64,000 nt of DNA from Datisca glomerata (GCA_003255025.1 QANY01013855.1:959524-1023523), one strand, 5' to 3'. Shown: positions 43,003 to 55,085, counted from the stretch's first letter. Translations and numbers: made by a program. The notes: generated by a model from the sequence alone, not told the origin.

Positions 43003-44424
43003 GTCCCAAGAAGAACACGAAACCATTCATATTGAAGTCTTCTATTGACAAGATCAATGCGGCTTTCCATTACCGAGAATGGGACTAGAAGGATCTTCTG
43101 GATCCTCAAAGAGTATAAGTTCCCTACGTCCCAACCGCGCCTCCCATTGTAACTTCGTCTGCATAAACTTCTCTCTCTTCCTCACCTGAGCTCTTGAGAG
43201 GTATTCTTATCCCCACCTTTCACCCAATTTCAATTTCTAGCACTTCTGTTTCCACTGATTCCTACTAGGAGGATGAGAAGATTGAAGATTTGTTTCGAAG
43301 AATTCATAATCCTGAAGATATGTCGAAACGTATCCAGGGAAGAATTTTGGGAGTCATGGAGGATGAGAGAAATGTTCATCCAAGAACGGACGCCACTAGT
43401 TCATCGGGGATTCTGGTGCCTCCATCACCCGTTATTCCTAGCAATCCCATTGCTGAGATTGATTCAGCCGAGCTGAGGGAGGAGACTGGTCCTCACGTGT
43501 CTCATTTTGATACTAAAAATGAGTATGTTCTTTCTAATTTTGTCAATTCCTAAGAAGGGGCTGAAGAACCTCCTCTATGGCAGTGGAGGCGTCTTGCTGT
43601 GGCTCCTCTCATTCCGTCTTTAGTGAGTTTCTTCTATGATCCCCACTCTTCACACATCGTGGTATGAGGAATTCAATCTGAGGCTGATATGGCCCATACT
43701 TGAGGGATGTCTGTTGGCAACCAGCTCTTCTCCTTCTTTCCCACTAACAATATCTTTCTTCTTTTTTTGGGCCATCATCTACCATAATGCTCTCAAGAGC
43801 ATTATCTTACTACAGAACAGAAGACTCTCACTTGGAGGAAGAAGTCAACTGAGTGCCAGGGTGCCTTAGAGGAAGCTCTAGCTGACAACGAGCGACTAAG
43901 GAAGGTAGAGTCCATGCTTTAGAGTACTCTAGATTTGTTTATTGGGATGTAACAACCGCAATTAAGGTGCATTCCCAGAATGCCAATTCCCTGAAGGATG
44001 CTCTGGTGGCTTCAAAGGGTGCTTTAGCTGAAGCGGCTGAGAAGCTGAAGGCAGTTGAGTTGGCCAAGGCTCAGGTGGAGGAATGGGAGAAACTTGTCCA
44101 AGAGGACTACCAAGCACTTTTTGACAAAACTGAAAGGATGGTTTACAGTGCAGGATATAGAGATGGCCTAGTAATAATACCTCCCCAGATGCCTCTGTGT
44201 GAGCTTCTTGCATCACATTCTGAGCAGGATGCCCCTAATTAGGGTGCCGTTGTTGATATTCCTTCCTCGGGAAATGATGAAACTTAGACTTAGCTTTCCC
44301 CTTTGATTTCTTATATTGATTTTCCTACGCTTGTTTGTCCTTACTTTTTAGACTAATTAATGAAACAAATTCCCTTTGCTAATCTTAGTTCTTGGCTAAA
44401 CTTTTAATTATTCCAACTTAACAT

Positions 44425-44628
44425 TTAAAGAACAAAATCTAAAAAAAAATCATGGCCATGGACTGGCCACGATATTAGCTCACCAGAGGCCATCTTGACA
44501 ACGGGTGCAAATCTTTGGCATTTGTCACACTTATTTACGTATTGCTTGGCGTCTTGGTGCATTTTCAACCAATAATACCCCTCGTTCAATATTTCCACAT
44601 GCCCCTTCGTGTAAATCTGCCAACACAT
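44425..44628 (-). pseudogene. Integrase zinc-finger remnant of Tat copy 2
   Basis: NEGYYWLKMHQDAKQYVNKC and CDKCQRFAPVVKMASGEL match the zinc-binding domain of copy 1. The sequence then breaks off at about 44440. The catalytic core and C-terminal domain, present in copy 1 at 3084-3800, are absent between here and the antisense ORF end at 44242. Confidence 0.85.
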
Positions 44629-44833
44629 ATTGAATTTCCTTCTCGCATAGACATTTTAAATACAGACCTAAAAGGATTGTTTATATAACGTATTATTCAT
44701 TAAATACCCCTCATTCAATATTTCCACATACCCCTTCGTATATTTCTGCCAACACATATTGAATTTCCTTTTCCAATAGACATTTTAAATAAGGACCTGA
44801 AAAGGATTGTTTATATAACGTATTATTCATTAA
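44576..44833. repeat. 129-bp tandem duplication in Tat copy 2 pol
   Basis: TCAATATTTCCACATGCCCC (44585) recurs as TCAATATTTCCACATACCCC (44714). Each unit ends GTTTATATAACGTATTATTC followed by ATTAAA. The two units differ at several bases. Confidence 0.9.
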
Positions 44834-44926
44834 AAAGTACAAGGTGCTTTGTTGCTAAAGTTTCTTTGCATGAAGCTTACCATCTGGAAGTATTCATTCT
44901 TTCAAGTAGCGGATCACATCATCCTG

Positions 44927-45640
44927 TCAGCTTGGCTTCTTCTCAATTTCCACATATGCCACTTCCTTTTTTATGATACTTGATTTTTTGAGAAACTTGG
45001 TTGGCACGTTCCGCTTGCGTGAGAGTTGTAGCAAAGATCCCAGATTTGCCAATGCATCCGCTTGTTCGTTCTTTATTCTTGGGACTTGATGGATTTCGTA
45101 ACTCTTCAACTGGCTCAGTAGTTCTTTTTCCAGTTGCAAATAAGTGATCATTCTTTCATCTTTCACCATGAACTATCCTGTGTCCTGTTTCACAACTAGA
45201 ATTGAATCACATGATATTTTTACTTCATTTACCTCCAACTTTCATAGTAAGGAGATTCCTACTATCAAAACATCATATTCTGCCTTGTTGTTCGAGGTAT
45301 TGAATCCAAATGAAATGGAGTGCTCTAGTGTTTCACCAAACAGAGTCTATAGCACAACTCCCACTCCGGCTCCCTTATTGTTTGAGGCTCTGTCGATGTA
45401 CAGCTCATATTTTCCACTTCTAGTGGTCCGTGGTTCGTTATCGGCTTCTTCCCCGCTGTCAGCAATGAAATTGGCTACGAAATCAGCTAAAACTTGCCCT
45501 TTAATTGACGTCCTCAGCTCGTAATGGATTTCGTACTGACTTAATTCTATCACTTATTTTTCCATTCTTCCGTTTACCTCGGGTGAATGTAGGAGGCTTC
45601 TGATTGGTGAATCTGTTAGGACCTTTTTTATATGCGCTTG
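44927..45640 (-). pseudogene. RNase H of Tat copy 2
   Basis: From 45553: LSQYEIHYELRTSIKGQVLA, then DFVANFIAD, and YELYIDRASNNKGAGVGVVL, with D-R-A in place of D-G-A-S. From 45169: KDERMITYLQLEKELLSQLK and VPRIKNEQADALANLGS, which keeps the AD.LA end of RNase H. A frame change lies between them at about 45340. Confidence 0.85.
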
Positions 45641-46937
45641 AAAGTAGGGCCTTAGTTTTCGTGCTGCCACCACGATGGCCAATATCAGTTTCTCCATTCT
45701 ATTGTAACGGGTCTCATCCACCACCAAGCTTTTGCTTACGAAGTATACTGGCTGTTATCTTCTTTCTTCTTCTTTGATCAAAACAACGTTGTCAGCTGTC
45801 TGCGACATGACTACATATAAGAACAACGGTTCTCTGGGTTTTTGTTTTAATAATAATGGTGAAGACACCAGATATTCCTTGATCTTTTTAAGAGATTCTT
45901 CGCATTCTTCATCACATCCATCTGTGGAGTTCTACCATAATTTCGCAAAGAAGGGTTTACATTTGTTAGATGACCTTGAAATGAACCTGTTTAGTGCAAC
46001 TAATCTCCCATGCAGACCATGTATTTCTTTAAAGTTTTGAAGGGATCTCATATCTATTATGGCTTTCACCTGGTCCGGGTTGACTTCAATTCCTCATTGT
46101 GTGACCAAGTGTCCTAATAATTTTCCGTTGCCACTCTGAAGGTGCATTTCTCCATATTCAATTTCATGGAGCTTTCCCTCAAGATTGAGAAAGCTTCATT
46201 GAGGTATTTGATGTGATCTTCCCGTTTACAACTTTTCATTAGCATATTGTCCACTTAGACCTCCATGGTTTTCCCGACCTATTCTCAGAAGTTTTTATTC
46301 ACCGACCTCTGGTAAGTAGCATCTGCATTTTTCAAACCGAAAGGCATTACTTTGTAACAAAAAGTACCCTATTCAGTTATGAAAGATGTTGTTTGTTGAT
46401 TAGGTTGGCACATTTTCACCTGGTTATATCTAGAGAAGGTATCCATGAAGCTTAAGAGCTCGTGTCTTGAAGCGGCATCCACCATCTGGTCTATTCTCGA
46501 CAACGAATATTCGTGGGGTTGGCTTTATTCAGATCTATAAAATCTATGCAGATTCTCCATTTCTCATTCTTTTTATTAACCATGACAACATTCGTAAGCC
46601 ACTCTAAGTAATCTACTTCCCTAATGAAGCCCGCTTTTAGCAACTTGTCGACTTCTTCTTTAATGGCCATATTCCATTTTGGCACAAAACTCATTTTCCA
46701 TTGCTTTACTAGCCTGACAATATGATCACTATTTAGTTTATGACATATTATATTTTCAGGTATACCTGACATCTCCTGGGCCGTGTTTGCAAAGATATCC
46801 TTATTTTCTCGAAGGAATCTTATCAGCCGCTCTTTTTTTGTCTGTTCTAGGTGGGACCCGATGTTGGTTGTCTTCTGCCTTTCTTCATCCAAGCAAACAG
46901 GCTCGGTTTCTTTAGTTGCCTCGTACCTTGGGCCCAC
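45640..46937 (-). pseudogene. Reverse transcriptase of Tat copy 2
   Basis: From 46937: ENKDIFANTAQEMSGIPENI, CHKLNSDHIVRLVKQWKMSF, VDKLLKAGFIREVDYLEWLT, NVVMVNKKNEKWRICIDFID and LNKANP (46937-46520). The next block is frame-shifted near 46500. SRHELLSFMDTFSRYNQVKM-type text lies at about 46430-46480. The connection region, equivalent to TGRLTALDRF in copy 1, is at about 46000. It is clearly the Tat type. Frameshifts and a stop inactivate it. Confidence 0.86.
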
Positions 46938-47318
46938 CTTCTCATCTCCCTATGATTGATATTGGTCTGTAGCAACCATTAGTTTATCCACTTACTTACC
47001 GTTTGTCTTTCTTTTCCCCGAGTCTAACATGGTCATTGCATAGATCTGGGCGGCTGCCTAATCTCCTATATTGGTCTTTATCTCTTCTGGAGATGGGTAC
47101 TTCAGTACTTGGTAGAATGTTCATGGTACATATATCATCTTATGTAACCAGGTTCTTGCCAAGATGGGTTTATAGGGAGATGACGTATCCAATATTACAA
47201 ATTATGTGAGTTAGTTTTAGGGTTTAGCGTTAACGGGAAAAACTACAACTCCCTCCGAGTAACTAACTGCTCTGTTGAAGCCCATCAATAGTTGTGGGGG
47301 CCCTTACAATTGTAAATT

Positions 47319-47555
47319 TCAAATGGCCATCTTCTCAAGTGTGAATTGGGGTCGGACATTGATGACACTCCCATCATCAATTAACACCCTTCTTAATAAG
47401 TAATTTTTGACTTGGATTGAAATGACTAAGGCGTCGTTATGACGCTCATCATGCTTCAGATCCAGGTCATCAAATATCAGTGGTAGGCTTTCAGCGTCAT
47501 TTGACGTGTTTTCCTTATCCCAGTTTTCCTCCAATAACGGTTTCTTGCAGTACAT
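47319..47555 (-). pseudogene. Protease region of Tat copy 2
   Basis: LIFDDLDLKHDERHNDALVI, then SIQVKNYLLRRVLIDDGS with IDDGS in place of IDSGS/IDNGS, followed by a stop-interrupted continuation to about 47050. Matches copy 1 at 6358-6762. Confidence 0.8.
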
Positions 47556-48046
47556 CTTCCTTTCCTTCTTGTTGTTTCCCTCTTGCTCAATTAATGATAT
47601 GATGGTGTCAACGATCCGAAGTGGTTGTTTCCCATTGTCCCGTTTCTCTTCATCTCAGGTCTCCTTTTCTTTTTCTTGTCTCGTTTCCTTCATTTTCATA
47701 TATTGATTAAGATACCCTTCTTTGACTAATTTCTGCACGTGATCCTTTCGTTAGAAGCAGTCTTTCGTGTAATACCCGCTGTTTTTGTGATACGAGCAGT
47801 ACTTATCCTTATCTTTGTAATGCGGCTCCTTTGTAAGCGATGTTGATCTCTTTAACTATGGTTCGTCTTTTATCATATCGAAGACTTCGACACCATTAAT
47901 GGAGTATAAACCTTATCCCTGGGATGGACCTCGTTTGAATACCTTCTCAGATTCTCAGTTCTATCTCGTTTAATGTCACCTCGTTCATCATCCTTTTCCA
48001 TCCTCTGAGTCCTTTTTCTATCAGTTCTACGATTCTATTCTTCTTT

Positions 48047-48960
48047 CTAGGACTCATCACTCCTCATTTTTGCCAGTTTCAACAAGCTTTTCTTTTCCTC
48101 TTCTAGCGTAATGTAGGCCTGCGCCCGCTGGAACGTCTCAGCCTTGGTGAAAGGTTTGACTTTCGATAGATCATCAAAAAGGGGTGAGTTCAAGTCTAGT
48201 CCTCGTCTGAAAGCTAGCCTGGCGACATTGTCATCGCAGTTTTCCACCTTGGTCATTTCTTCCTTAAACATGTGGGTGTATTCACGCTAAGATTCTCCTT
48301 TCTTGGCAGAGATGGTTAAAAGATACTCTATATCTTCCATCACCATCCGGTACATGGAGTATTATTCGAGAAACATAGTATACATGATAGTAAAGTTAGT
48401 AATTGAATGAACGGGAATGGAATGATACCATTTTAGAGTCGTTCTATCCAGGCTAGTGAGAAATATTCGGCACATCAACGCATCTTCATGCTAATGCAAC
48501 GCATGACTTGTTTGAATCGTATAAGATGGTCCACGAGATCAGAATTCCCTTCATAGCACATGAACTTTGATGCCACAAACTTCCTTGGTATTGGGGTCAT
48601 TAGGATTTCTGGTCTGAGTGGAGTGCGGGTGAGTGACTCGAGACCAGCCTTTCCCGTACTCCCCAAGTTCCTTAGCTCTATCATCTTCCTTTCCAGCATC
48701 TCCTCCATTGCCTCTTCGGTCATCACCTTCGATGGATGTGGTTCTCCCGTTGTCCCTATTGTGTGAAGTTGAGACTGGATTTCTGCATCCTCATCTCGCA
48801 TTTTCCTATTGTTCTTGTTGTAGTCTCGTCTGGTTTCTCACCCAGTTTCCTCAGAACGGATCTCCTTTTCTTTATGATTGGTTCGATGACTCGCCTCTAC
48901 CCTTGCCTATGCGACTTCCCATTGTAAAGCATTGAATTGGTCTTGCATGGTTTGCCACAC
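48047..48960 (-). pseudogene. Gag of Tat copy 2
   Basis: From 48801: DEDAEIQSQLHTIGTTGEPH, EEAMEEMLERKMIEL, MTPIPRKFVASKFMCYEGNS and DLVDHLIRFKQVM. From 48271: MFKEEMTKVENCDDNVARLA, FRRGLDLNSPLFDDLS and TKAETFQRAQAYITLEEEKK. This covers the gag core more fully than copy 1. Frame changes at about 48480 and 48290. Confidence 0.85.
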
Positions 48961-49169
48961 CGTGCAAAGTGCTTCAGCGTTCCTCTGCTCCATATCCTAC
49001 ATCCCGTTCAGGATCCTTTGGAGCATCCCCGTTGGCGGAACGGGTTGATTAGAATTATCATCCCCATTCCCGGTTCTATTTTCCTCGTTGAGGGTAGTGT
49101 TCGACCTATTTCTAGGCGTCGTTCAATTTCGAGAGGTTATTTTCTTGAGGTTTTCTCTCAGCTCTCAAT

Positions 49170-49644
49170 GAAAGTACTAAAGTGTAAAAGATTTTTTCTC
49201 TCTCGCACAAAAAATAATAGAAATCTTGAGAGAATGAAGATAATGAAAAATGGAGTAACGTAGTTTGTATTTGATTTTCAATGGATGAATGAATGCTACA
49301 ATTGGCCTTTGTTTGTATGTTTTTTTTTACAGAATCTGATATCACATCTATAAATTGGGTATATTCTCATTTCTAAGAATTTCAGCTTGATATTAGGAGA
49401 TATTCTCGTTTTAGGAAAGATTCAGCTTCACTTTGGGGATAGCACTATATTCCTTAATTTTTGAAATAAATTTGCCCGTTGGATGACCTTAATTAACGTT
49501 CCTCTGACTTGATGTATTTGCTTGCCACGTGTCCTGACTAATTTTCTTCTCGCAGTCGTCTAAACTGATCTCATGGCTACGTCATGTTTTTCTTTCCTAT
49601 AGCTCAAATCTTGCCACGTGTACTGTGATATTTAATCCTGTTCA
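49170..49644 (-). repeat. 5' LTR of Tat copy 2
   Basis: About 475 bp, TGAAAGTACT to ..TCCTGTTCA on the plus strand, aligned with 41256-41757. It holds two CACGTG-containing words (GCCACGTGTCC, GCCACGTGTAC). A primer-binding site next to 49170 could not be recognised. Confidence 0.8.
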
Positions 49645-50220
49645 GTTCTCAAATTAATCTATCAATAAATTTTTGTCCAACCATTATAAGTTTTAGTAAA
49701 AAATTAAAGAGAATGGACATCTTTCCAGACAATGATGTAAACAAATTCCAATATATAAGGTGATTAAATTGGGAACGAAAATTTTTAAGATCTACCAGTT
49801 AAATTTCTTAGCTAGTATTAATACCAACAACTTTAGGAAAATTTGTCTATTTGATGTAATTTTTTTTGGCTACTTGCTATTTGATAAAAAAAAATTGGCC
49901 TATTCATTATAATTTCTCTTTGTAAAAGTGAATATCTTTTTAACACTATAAGAGCGTCTTCTTTATTCAAATCTTTTATACTCTATCCTTTTCTTAAAGA
50001 AAAACAAAGAAAACAAGAGAGAGTCGTTTATTCTATTTGACTTCCTGCACAAGAAGAAGGAGACAAACAAACATGAAGAATAAAAAAGGAGAGAGAAGGA
50101 AACAACGCGAAAAATAAAGGTGAAAATGTAAAACATGAAAGGGAAAAAAAGGAACATACTTGCAGTTGTCGTGCCTTCTCTAAGCGGACATCGTGTTGTT
50201 CGTTTTCAGTTGCAACCTAT
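49645..50220. other. No gene seen; AT-rich
   Basis: Short sequence between Tat copy 2 and the LINE remnant, with a purine-rich stretch at 50000-50150. Confidence 0.45.
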
Positions 50221-50239
50221 CTCGGACAAAAACAGTAGA

Positions 50240-52836
50240 ACGAAATGCAAACAGATAAGCAAGGAAATTTAGCTGCCAGTCTGAATCAAGCATCAATGGA
50301 AGAGATGGAAGAATTGAGAGCTCTAATTCAAGAGTTTAGCCTATCCAAACTGAGTTAAAGACATTTCAGATAAGTGAGGAATTGAAGTAGCAGGAGTTTG
50401 GCGATTGTGATCTCAGCCTACTCAACTCATTGATAACACAGAAAAATTTTAACCGTTTAGCGTTAAAAGAGTCTTTGTGCAGCCTGGCACTTGAAGAATG
50501 CTATGAAATTTATAGAGGTCAAGGATAATCTCTTTCAAATTATTTTTTCCGACAAGGAAGACTTGTCATTTGTGGTCAATTCTGATCCCTGGCTGGTGGA
50601 CAATCATTTATGGCTTTTACTCCATAGCATAAAGGTATAAATATTCAGAAGCTACAAATTAAAAAAGAAAATTTTCGGTGCAACTTCGTAACCTCCCTTT
50701 AGACCGTCGAGGGGAAAAACTAGTCAAAACGTTGTGTCATCAACTGGGAGACATTTTATGAATTGATTACGGAAGGGTGATGAACGGTGTAGAACAGCGA
50801 AGGTACATACGAGCTAGAGTTGACATGGACATTACACAACCTCTTTCTCGGGGAATTCTTATTCAGAGTGCCAACATACATACCTGAGTAATGTTCATGT
50901 ATAAGAGGCTGCTCATTTACTGTGCATACTGTGATGGGTTGGGCATGAAGCTTAAACCTGTTTTGAGTTGAAAAAGGACCAACAAAAGGGAGTTAACATC
51001 TGTTTTCATTTTGATAAGTCATTCAGTGTTGTTTCAAACAAGAATAAAATAAGGGCTGCTTTAGAAGATCTGGGAGATAAGGGGAATGTTGATAATCCAG
51101 AAGTAATATTAGAAGAAGATTCTGATAGCCAATCTGGTGTGACATTGAGAGGTTTTTTAAGCTAATACAAGAAGTAAAGTTTCAGATTTCGCTGGAACAA
51201 GCTGTCGACCACCGGACGACTAAGAAGATGGCTTCAACTAATTCACTACATTAACCCATCACCTAAAACAATGATGCTACCTATGCCTAGGTGTCAGAAT
51301 AATGATGATGCTGGACTAAGTGAGAATTTTAAATTTCCCTCAGAAAAAATCGTGGATGAAGGAAATGGAGCATTAAATGCTCAACTACCCCATTTTCCTA
51401 ATTCCTTATTTTACTACGAAGAAGGTGCAAAGTAGAAAGGGTTTTTCAAACCAATTGGGCTCCTTGACAATCCAAGCCCAATAGATATGGAGTTGGTATC
51501 ATATGGCTCCACGAATCAAACCAGCCTGGGAAATTCAAAGCGACCAATTATTCACACGTCAAGATAGGCCCAAGACTATAAGAGGAAAAAGCCAGACCGA
51601 CCCACAAAGCAAACTGCGAACTAATTTCAGGAGAGAAAATTTAAAAAGGACAAGGATAAATATGGGGAAAGAAATATTAGAGGAAGCTATATTGGCAGAA
51701 TCAATTCTCAACAGTGATCAATTATCTTCTTCACAGAAAAGGATTTGCGGTTCAAGCATTCATAAGCAAGAAGTGGTGGAGACCGACCTTAATGGGTCTC
51801 CAAGGCAGCCATGAAACTCCTTTGTTGGAACTTTCAAGGAATTGAGAGATCCTTGACAGCTCATAGCCTTCTTAAGGTAGCAAGGAAAACCTCCCCAGAT
51901 ATTATTTTTTACAAGAAACGAAAAGTAAATCAGCAAGGATGGAGCAAATTAAAAGACGCTTGAATTTTCTCCATGGTCTTTTTGTGGATCTGATAAGAAC
52001 AAGAGAGGGACTCAGCCTGTTTTGGAAAGATCATCATTCAGTTCAGGTAGTTATATATGCTTACTTTATGATAGAAGCTAAATTTTTTGATAATTTGAAG
52101 AATCAAAGCTGGAATTTATTGGTCTATATGACTGTCATGATGCTAAGGAGAGAAAAATTCAATTTGAGATTTTGATTTTAAAAATCTTATCCAACTCGAA
52201 GCTAGTCCTTATAGCCGGTGATTTTAATGAAGTGTTTTATGACTGGGAGAAGTTGGGAGGAAATCCGGTTGAATTTAGTAACGGAGAAAATTTACGTAAT
52301 TTAATCCTATCTTGCAATCTACTGGATTTAGGATTTATTGGCTTGAAATATACTTTGTGCAATCACAAAGATGTAGATACCATTTTTTGCATATTAGACC
52401 AAGTCTTACGCTGCTTCAGCTGGATGTTTAAGTATGAAAAATTATGGTTCAACGCCTAAACCATCCTGGATCAGATCATGCAATGTTTTTTGTAGATACA
52501 TGGCCTCAGGCGAGACAAAGAAGAGTGCCCCAAATGTTTCGGTTTGATATTAGGTGGTAAAAGCAAGACAATTGTAAAAAGGTTATTGTTCAGACCTAGA
52601 ATTCGGCCATAAAGGGATTAACAGGGGAGAACATGCTTACAAATCCGCATGAAGGAGGAAAACAAAATAAAACTCCCAAATTCGCATTAAGGACCTTTCT
52701 TCCCAACTTCAAGCTTTGTATGCCAAACCAATCAAGAATTTTAACAAAGTCAGTGAGCTAGAAAGTGAAATGGAGAAAGTCATACTAGATGAGGAGAAAT
52801 TTTGGAAAGACAAGACCCATGCAGATTGACTCATTT
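50240..52836 (+). pseudogene. L1-type LINE, 5' part only
   Basis: ORF1-like part: MKFIEVKDNLFQIIFSDKED, FVVNSDPWLVDNHLWLLL (50500-50610) and RYIRARVDMDITQPLSRGIL (about 50800) are the DUF4283-like and following region of plant LINE gag-like proteins. YCAYCDGLGMKL (50928) stands where the zinc knuckle is expected. Endonuclease part: MKLLCWNFQGIERSLTAHSL (about 51811), then RKTSPDIIFYKKRK, and LVLIAGDFNEVFYDWEKLGG (52207), the GDFNE motif of APE-type endonucleases. KVILDEEKFWKDKTHAD (about 52776) precedes the RT and the sequence stops matching at about 52836. There is no reverse transcriptase. Many stops and frame changes. Confidence 0.78.
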
Positions 52837-53900
52837 AATTAATTCTTAATTAATTAATTTTATATAATTATATCATAATTATATACGTTCCCCAGAAACT
52901 TAATTCATTTTGCAAGCTAGTCTTTTTTATGTCCTGAAATATTCACACCCTAAACAGTGTAGTACAGAGGTGACTTAGGGATCATTGTCCCATATTATTA
53001 AGCTCTAATAAATTATATTATTAATTAAATCTTTAATTAAATAATCTTACTTATTGATTTCATTATTATTTCACTATAAATATGAAATTACACTCTTAGT
53101 AATTACATAATATATTTACAGAGTGTCCATTGATATAATCACTTCATGTAGTTCTGTCCTCCAATTAGTGGTTCGTAAATTAGAGCCAAAATTATCATTT
53201 TACCCTTTTAATTACCTCTCGATCTTTAAGTACTACTAATTCACTAGTGAACGATCAATTTATAATCGTATTATAAATTTGAACTCGATAACCATTTAGT
53301 TCTAGATTTAACATTTATAGGAACCAATATATGATCCGTTAGAAAAACTTAAATTTCAAATCTTATAAGATCATGTTCCCAGCCATCCATGTCACTGAAT
53401 CTCCAAAATAAAAGTCACTAGCATGTTTTTATAAACAAACCTTAATAGTTCATGACTATTCATGATTTAGACTGATCTACATATGATTATCTGATTGATG
53501 TGTATTAAATCTTTATGATAAACGGTAAGTTAATAAAGATATCAATTCACATCGGTCTTATCCTATATAATCTAATTATATAAAGTACATTCACTAAGAT
53601 GTCTATCCACATCAGTGATCTGCATCTAGATCACATGCATTCAAAATGTTTAGTGAACTGTACTAGCAAAAATTCATTAAAAATTTCATACTTTAATATG
53701 TTGCAGACTAATTTATTCATTATCTATCATATTAATTCTCTCGTACTAATACAATATCATAGTCTCATTAATGAATATAAAATTTTCAGATATTTATACA
53801 AATTATTAAATAATAATTCAGGAAAGATAATTATAAGAAAAATATATTTTTATAAAATTAAAATATCTTTGCACATATTTTGAAGGCACTATGCCCAACA
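52837..53900 (+). mobile_element. LTR-like sequence cutting the LINE
   Basis: AT-rich segment ending GGCACTATGCCCAACA at 53900, an ending like that of many plant LTRs. It contains a CACTATAAATATG promoter-like word at 53071. No TG start or target duplication was found at the left junction, which lies in the LINE. Probably a solo or truncated LTR. Confidence 0.4.
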
Positions 53901-54507
53901 ATATACATTTATATCGTTCTCATTTATACTTTTTCATCAAATGTTTAACGTATACGTTTAGATCACCCCTAATTGGGCAGACTACTTTCAATGTCTATAT
54001 TTTGTATGAGCTTGGCGTCTATAGACTGCAATGTGCTTATGTTTGTTTTGCTGTGTTTAAAACTACATGTGGATGAATAAACTTTGATAAGAAGTGAACA
54101 AAGGTGCCTACATATGAATGAATATACATTAGCAACAACTTAACAAAGGTCACCGTTCTAGGGAATTCTAGTTTATGTATATATCACTTATTTCTTTAGA
54201 GTATGTAAATTGTTGATTCAAACTTGATGAGATATTGATAAGTTTTGCTCCCAATCAATGTGAATAATAATCTGGATCACAGAGAGGGAGAGAGAAAGCA
54301 TCACTTACCATATTTTGGATGTAATGTTGTAATATATTGTTTGAGAAATGAGTTTGTCACTTAGAAAAGTTTATGTAAAAATTAGTTGGCGAGTATAAAT
54401 GTGTTTGTTATGTAGCTCATTGGATGAAGAATTTTTGTTTGATTATTCGAATGAGAAGATATATGATTCTAATCAAATATATTTTTCTTTTATCAAGAAA
54501 GTAGTTT
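53901..54507. other. No gene seen
   Basis: AT-rich, with a short GAGAGGGAGAGAGAAAG stretch at 54282. No continuation of the LINE was recognised here. Confidence 0.45.
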
Positions 54508-55085
54508 TTTACTCTAATATGCTCGTTTGTCCAGAATTCTAAAATGGTCAAAGTAATTAGGAGATATAATCTACTTGCTCAGAATTTTTTTACTCTGGCA
54601 TGTTTGTTTGTCCATAATGTTAAAAATTACTTGGTTTCAGCAAGTATGAGATATAATCTACTCATTCAATGCAAGTGGACTTTTTACTCTGCCATTTTCT
54701 TGTGCCCACAATGTCAAAAACTACTTAGTCGGAGCTAATATGAGATACAATCTACTAGCTCGAAGCAATTAGTTTTTTTACTCTAACATGTTCTTTTATT
54801 CAGAATGTCAAAAACTACTTAGTCTGAACAAATAAGAATTATAATCTATTTGCTCAGAGCAAGTACGAGGTATAATCTACTTACTCATAGCAAGTTATTT
54901 TTTACTCTAGCATGTTAATTTGACCATAATGTTAAAAACTACTCGGTCTGAGCAAGTAGAAGATATAATTACTTGCTCAAAGCAAGTAGTTTTTTACTCT
55001 GCCATGTTCATGAGTTCAGAATATCAAAAACTACTTGGTCTGAATAAGTATAATATATAATCTACTTGCTCAGAAGGTAAAAACA
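54508..55085. repeat. ~95-bp minisatellite
   Basis: Six units, each with TTTTTTACTCTGCCATGTTC-like sequence, then AATGTCAAAAACTACTTGGT, CTGAGCAAGTA and ATATAATCTACTTGCTCAGA. Unit starts are near 54508, 54587, 54680, 54774, 54899 and 54991. The fourth unit carries an extra ~33-bp copy of the GCAAGTA..ATAATCTACTTACTC part. Each unit has a small inverted pair (CTTGCTCAGAGCAAG). Confidence 0.9.

Larger units (their letters stand above)
42352..44242 (+). pseudogene. Antisense ORF of Tat copy 2
   Basis: Plus-strand coding region opposite to gag-pol. A plausible start is MEEETVFRPSTP at 42352. YESYYLASHPSEPKGKLITA and LIGGNWVGDD.. (about 42750-42890) resemble plant gypsy-associated proteins of the 'putative gypsy type transposon' kind. 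The intron 42913-43002 matches copy 1. Exon 2 has SPKKNTKPFILKSSIDKINA, DEKIEDLFRRIHNPEDMSKR and VHPRTDATSSS. AIIYHNALKSIILLQN is near 43770. The end (43967-44242) is rich in Ala, Lys and Glu (ALVASKGALAEAAEKLKAVE) and probably coiled-coil, ending SEQDAPN. In-frame stops near 42380, 42810 and 42880 show decay. Its function is unknown. Confidence 0.65.
41256..49644 (-). mobile_element. Tat-type Ty3/gypsy retrotransposon, copy 2
   Basis: LTR-like repeats at 41256-41757 and 49170-49644 enclose minus-strand gag-pol remnants (48801 down to 44425) and a plus-strand antisense ORF (42352-44242). The RT and gag match copy 1 (1-8150). Most of the integrase after its zinc finger is missing. No target duplication was confirmed, and the PPT next to the left LTR is not obvious, so the outer ends may be altered. 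Confidence 0.82.
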
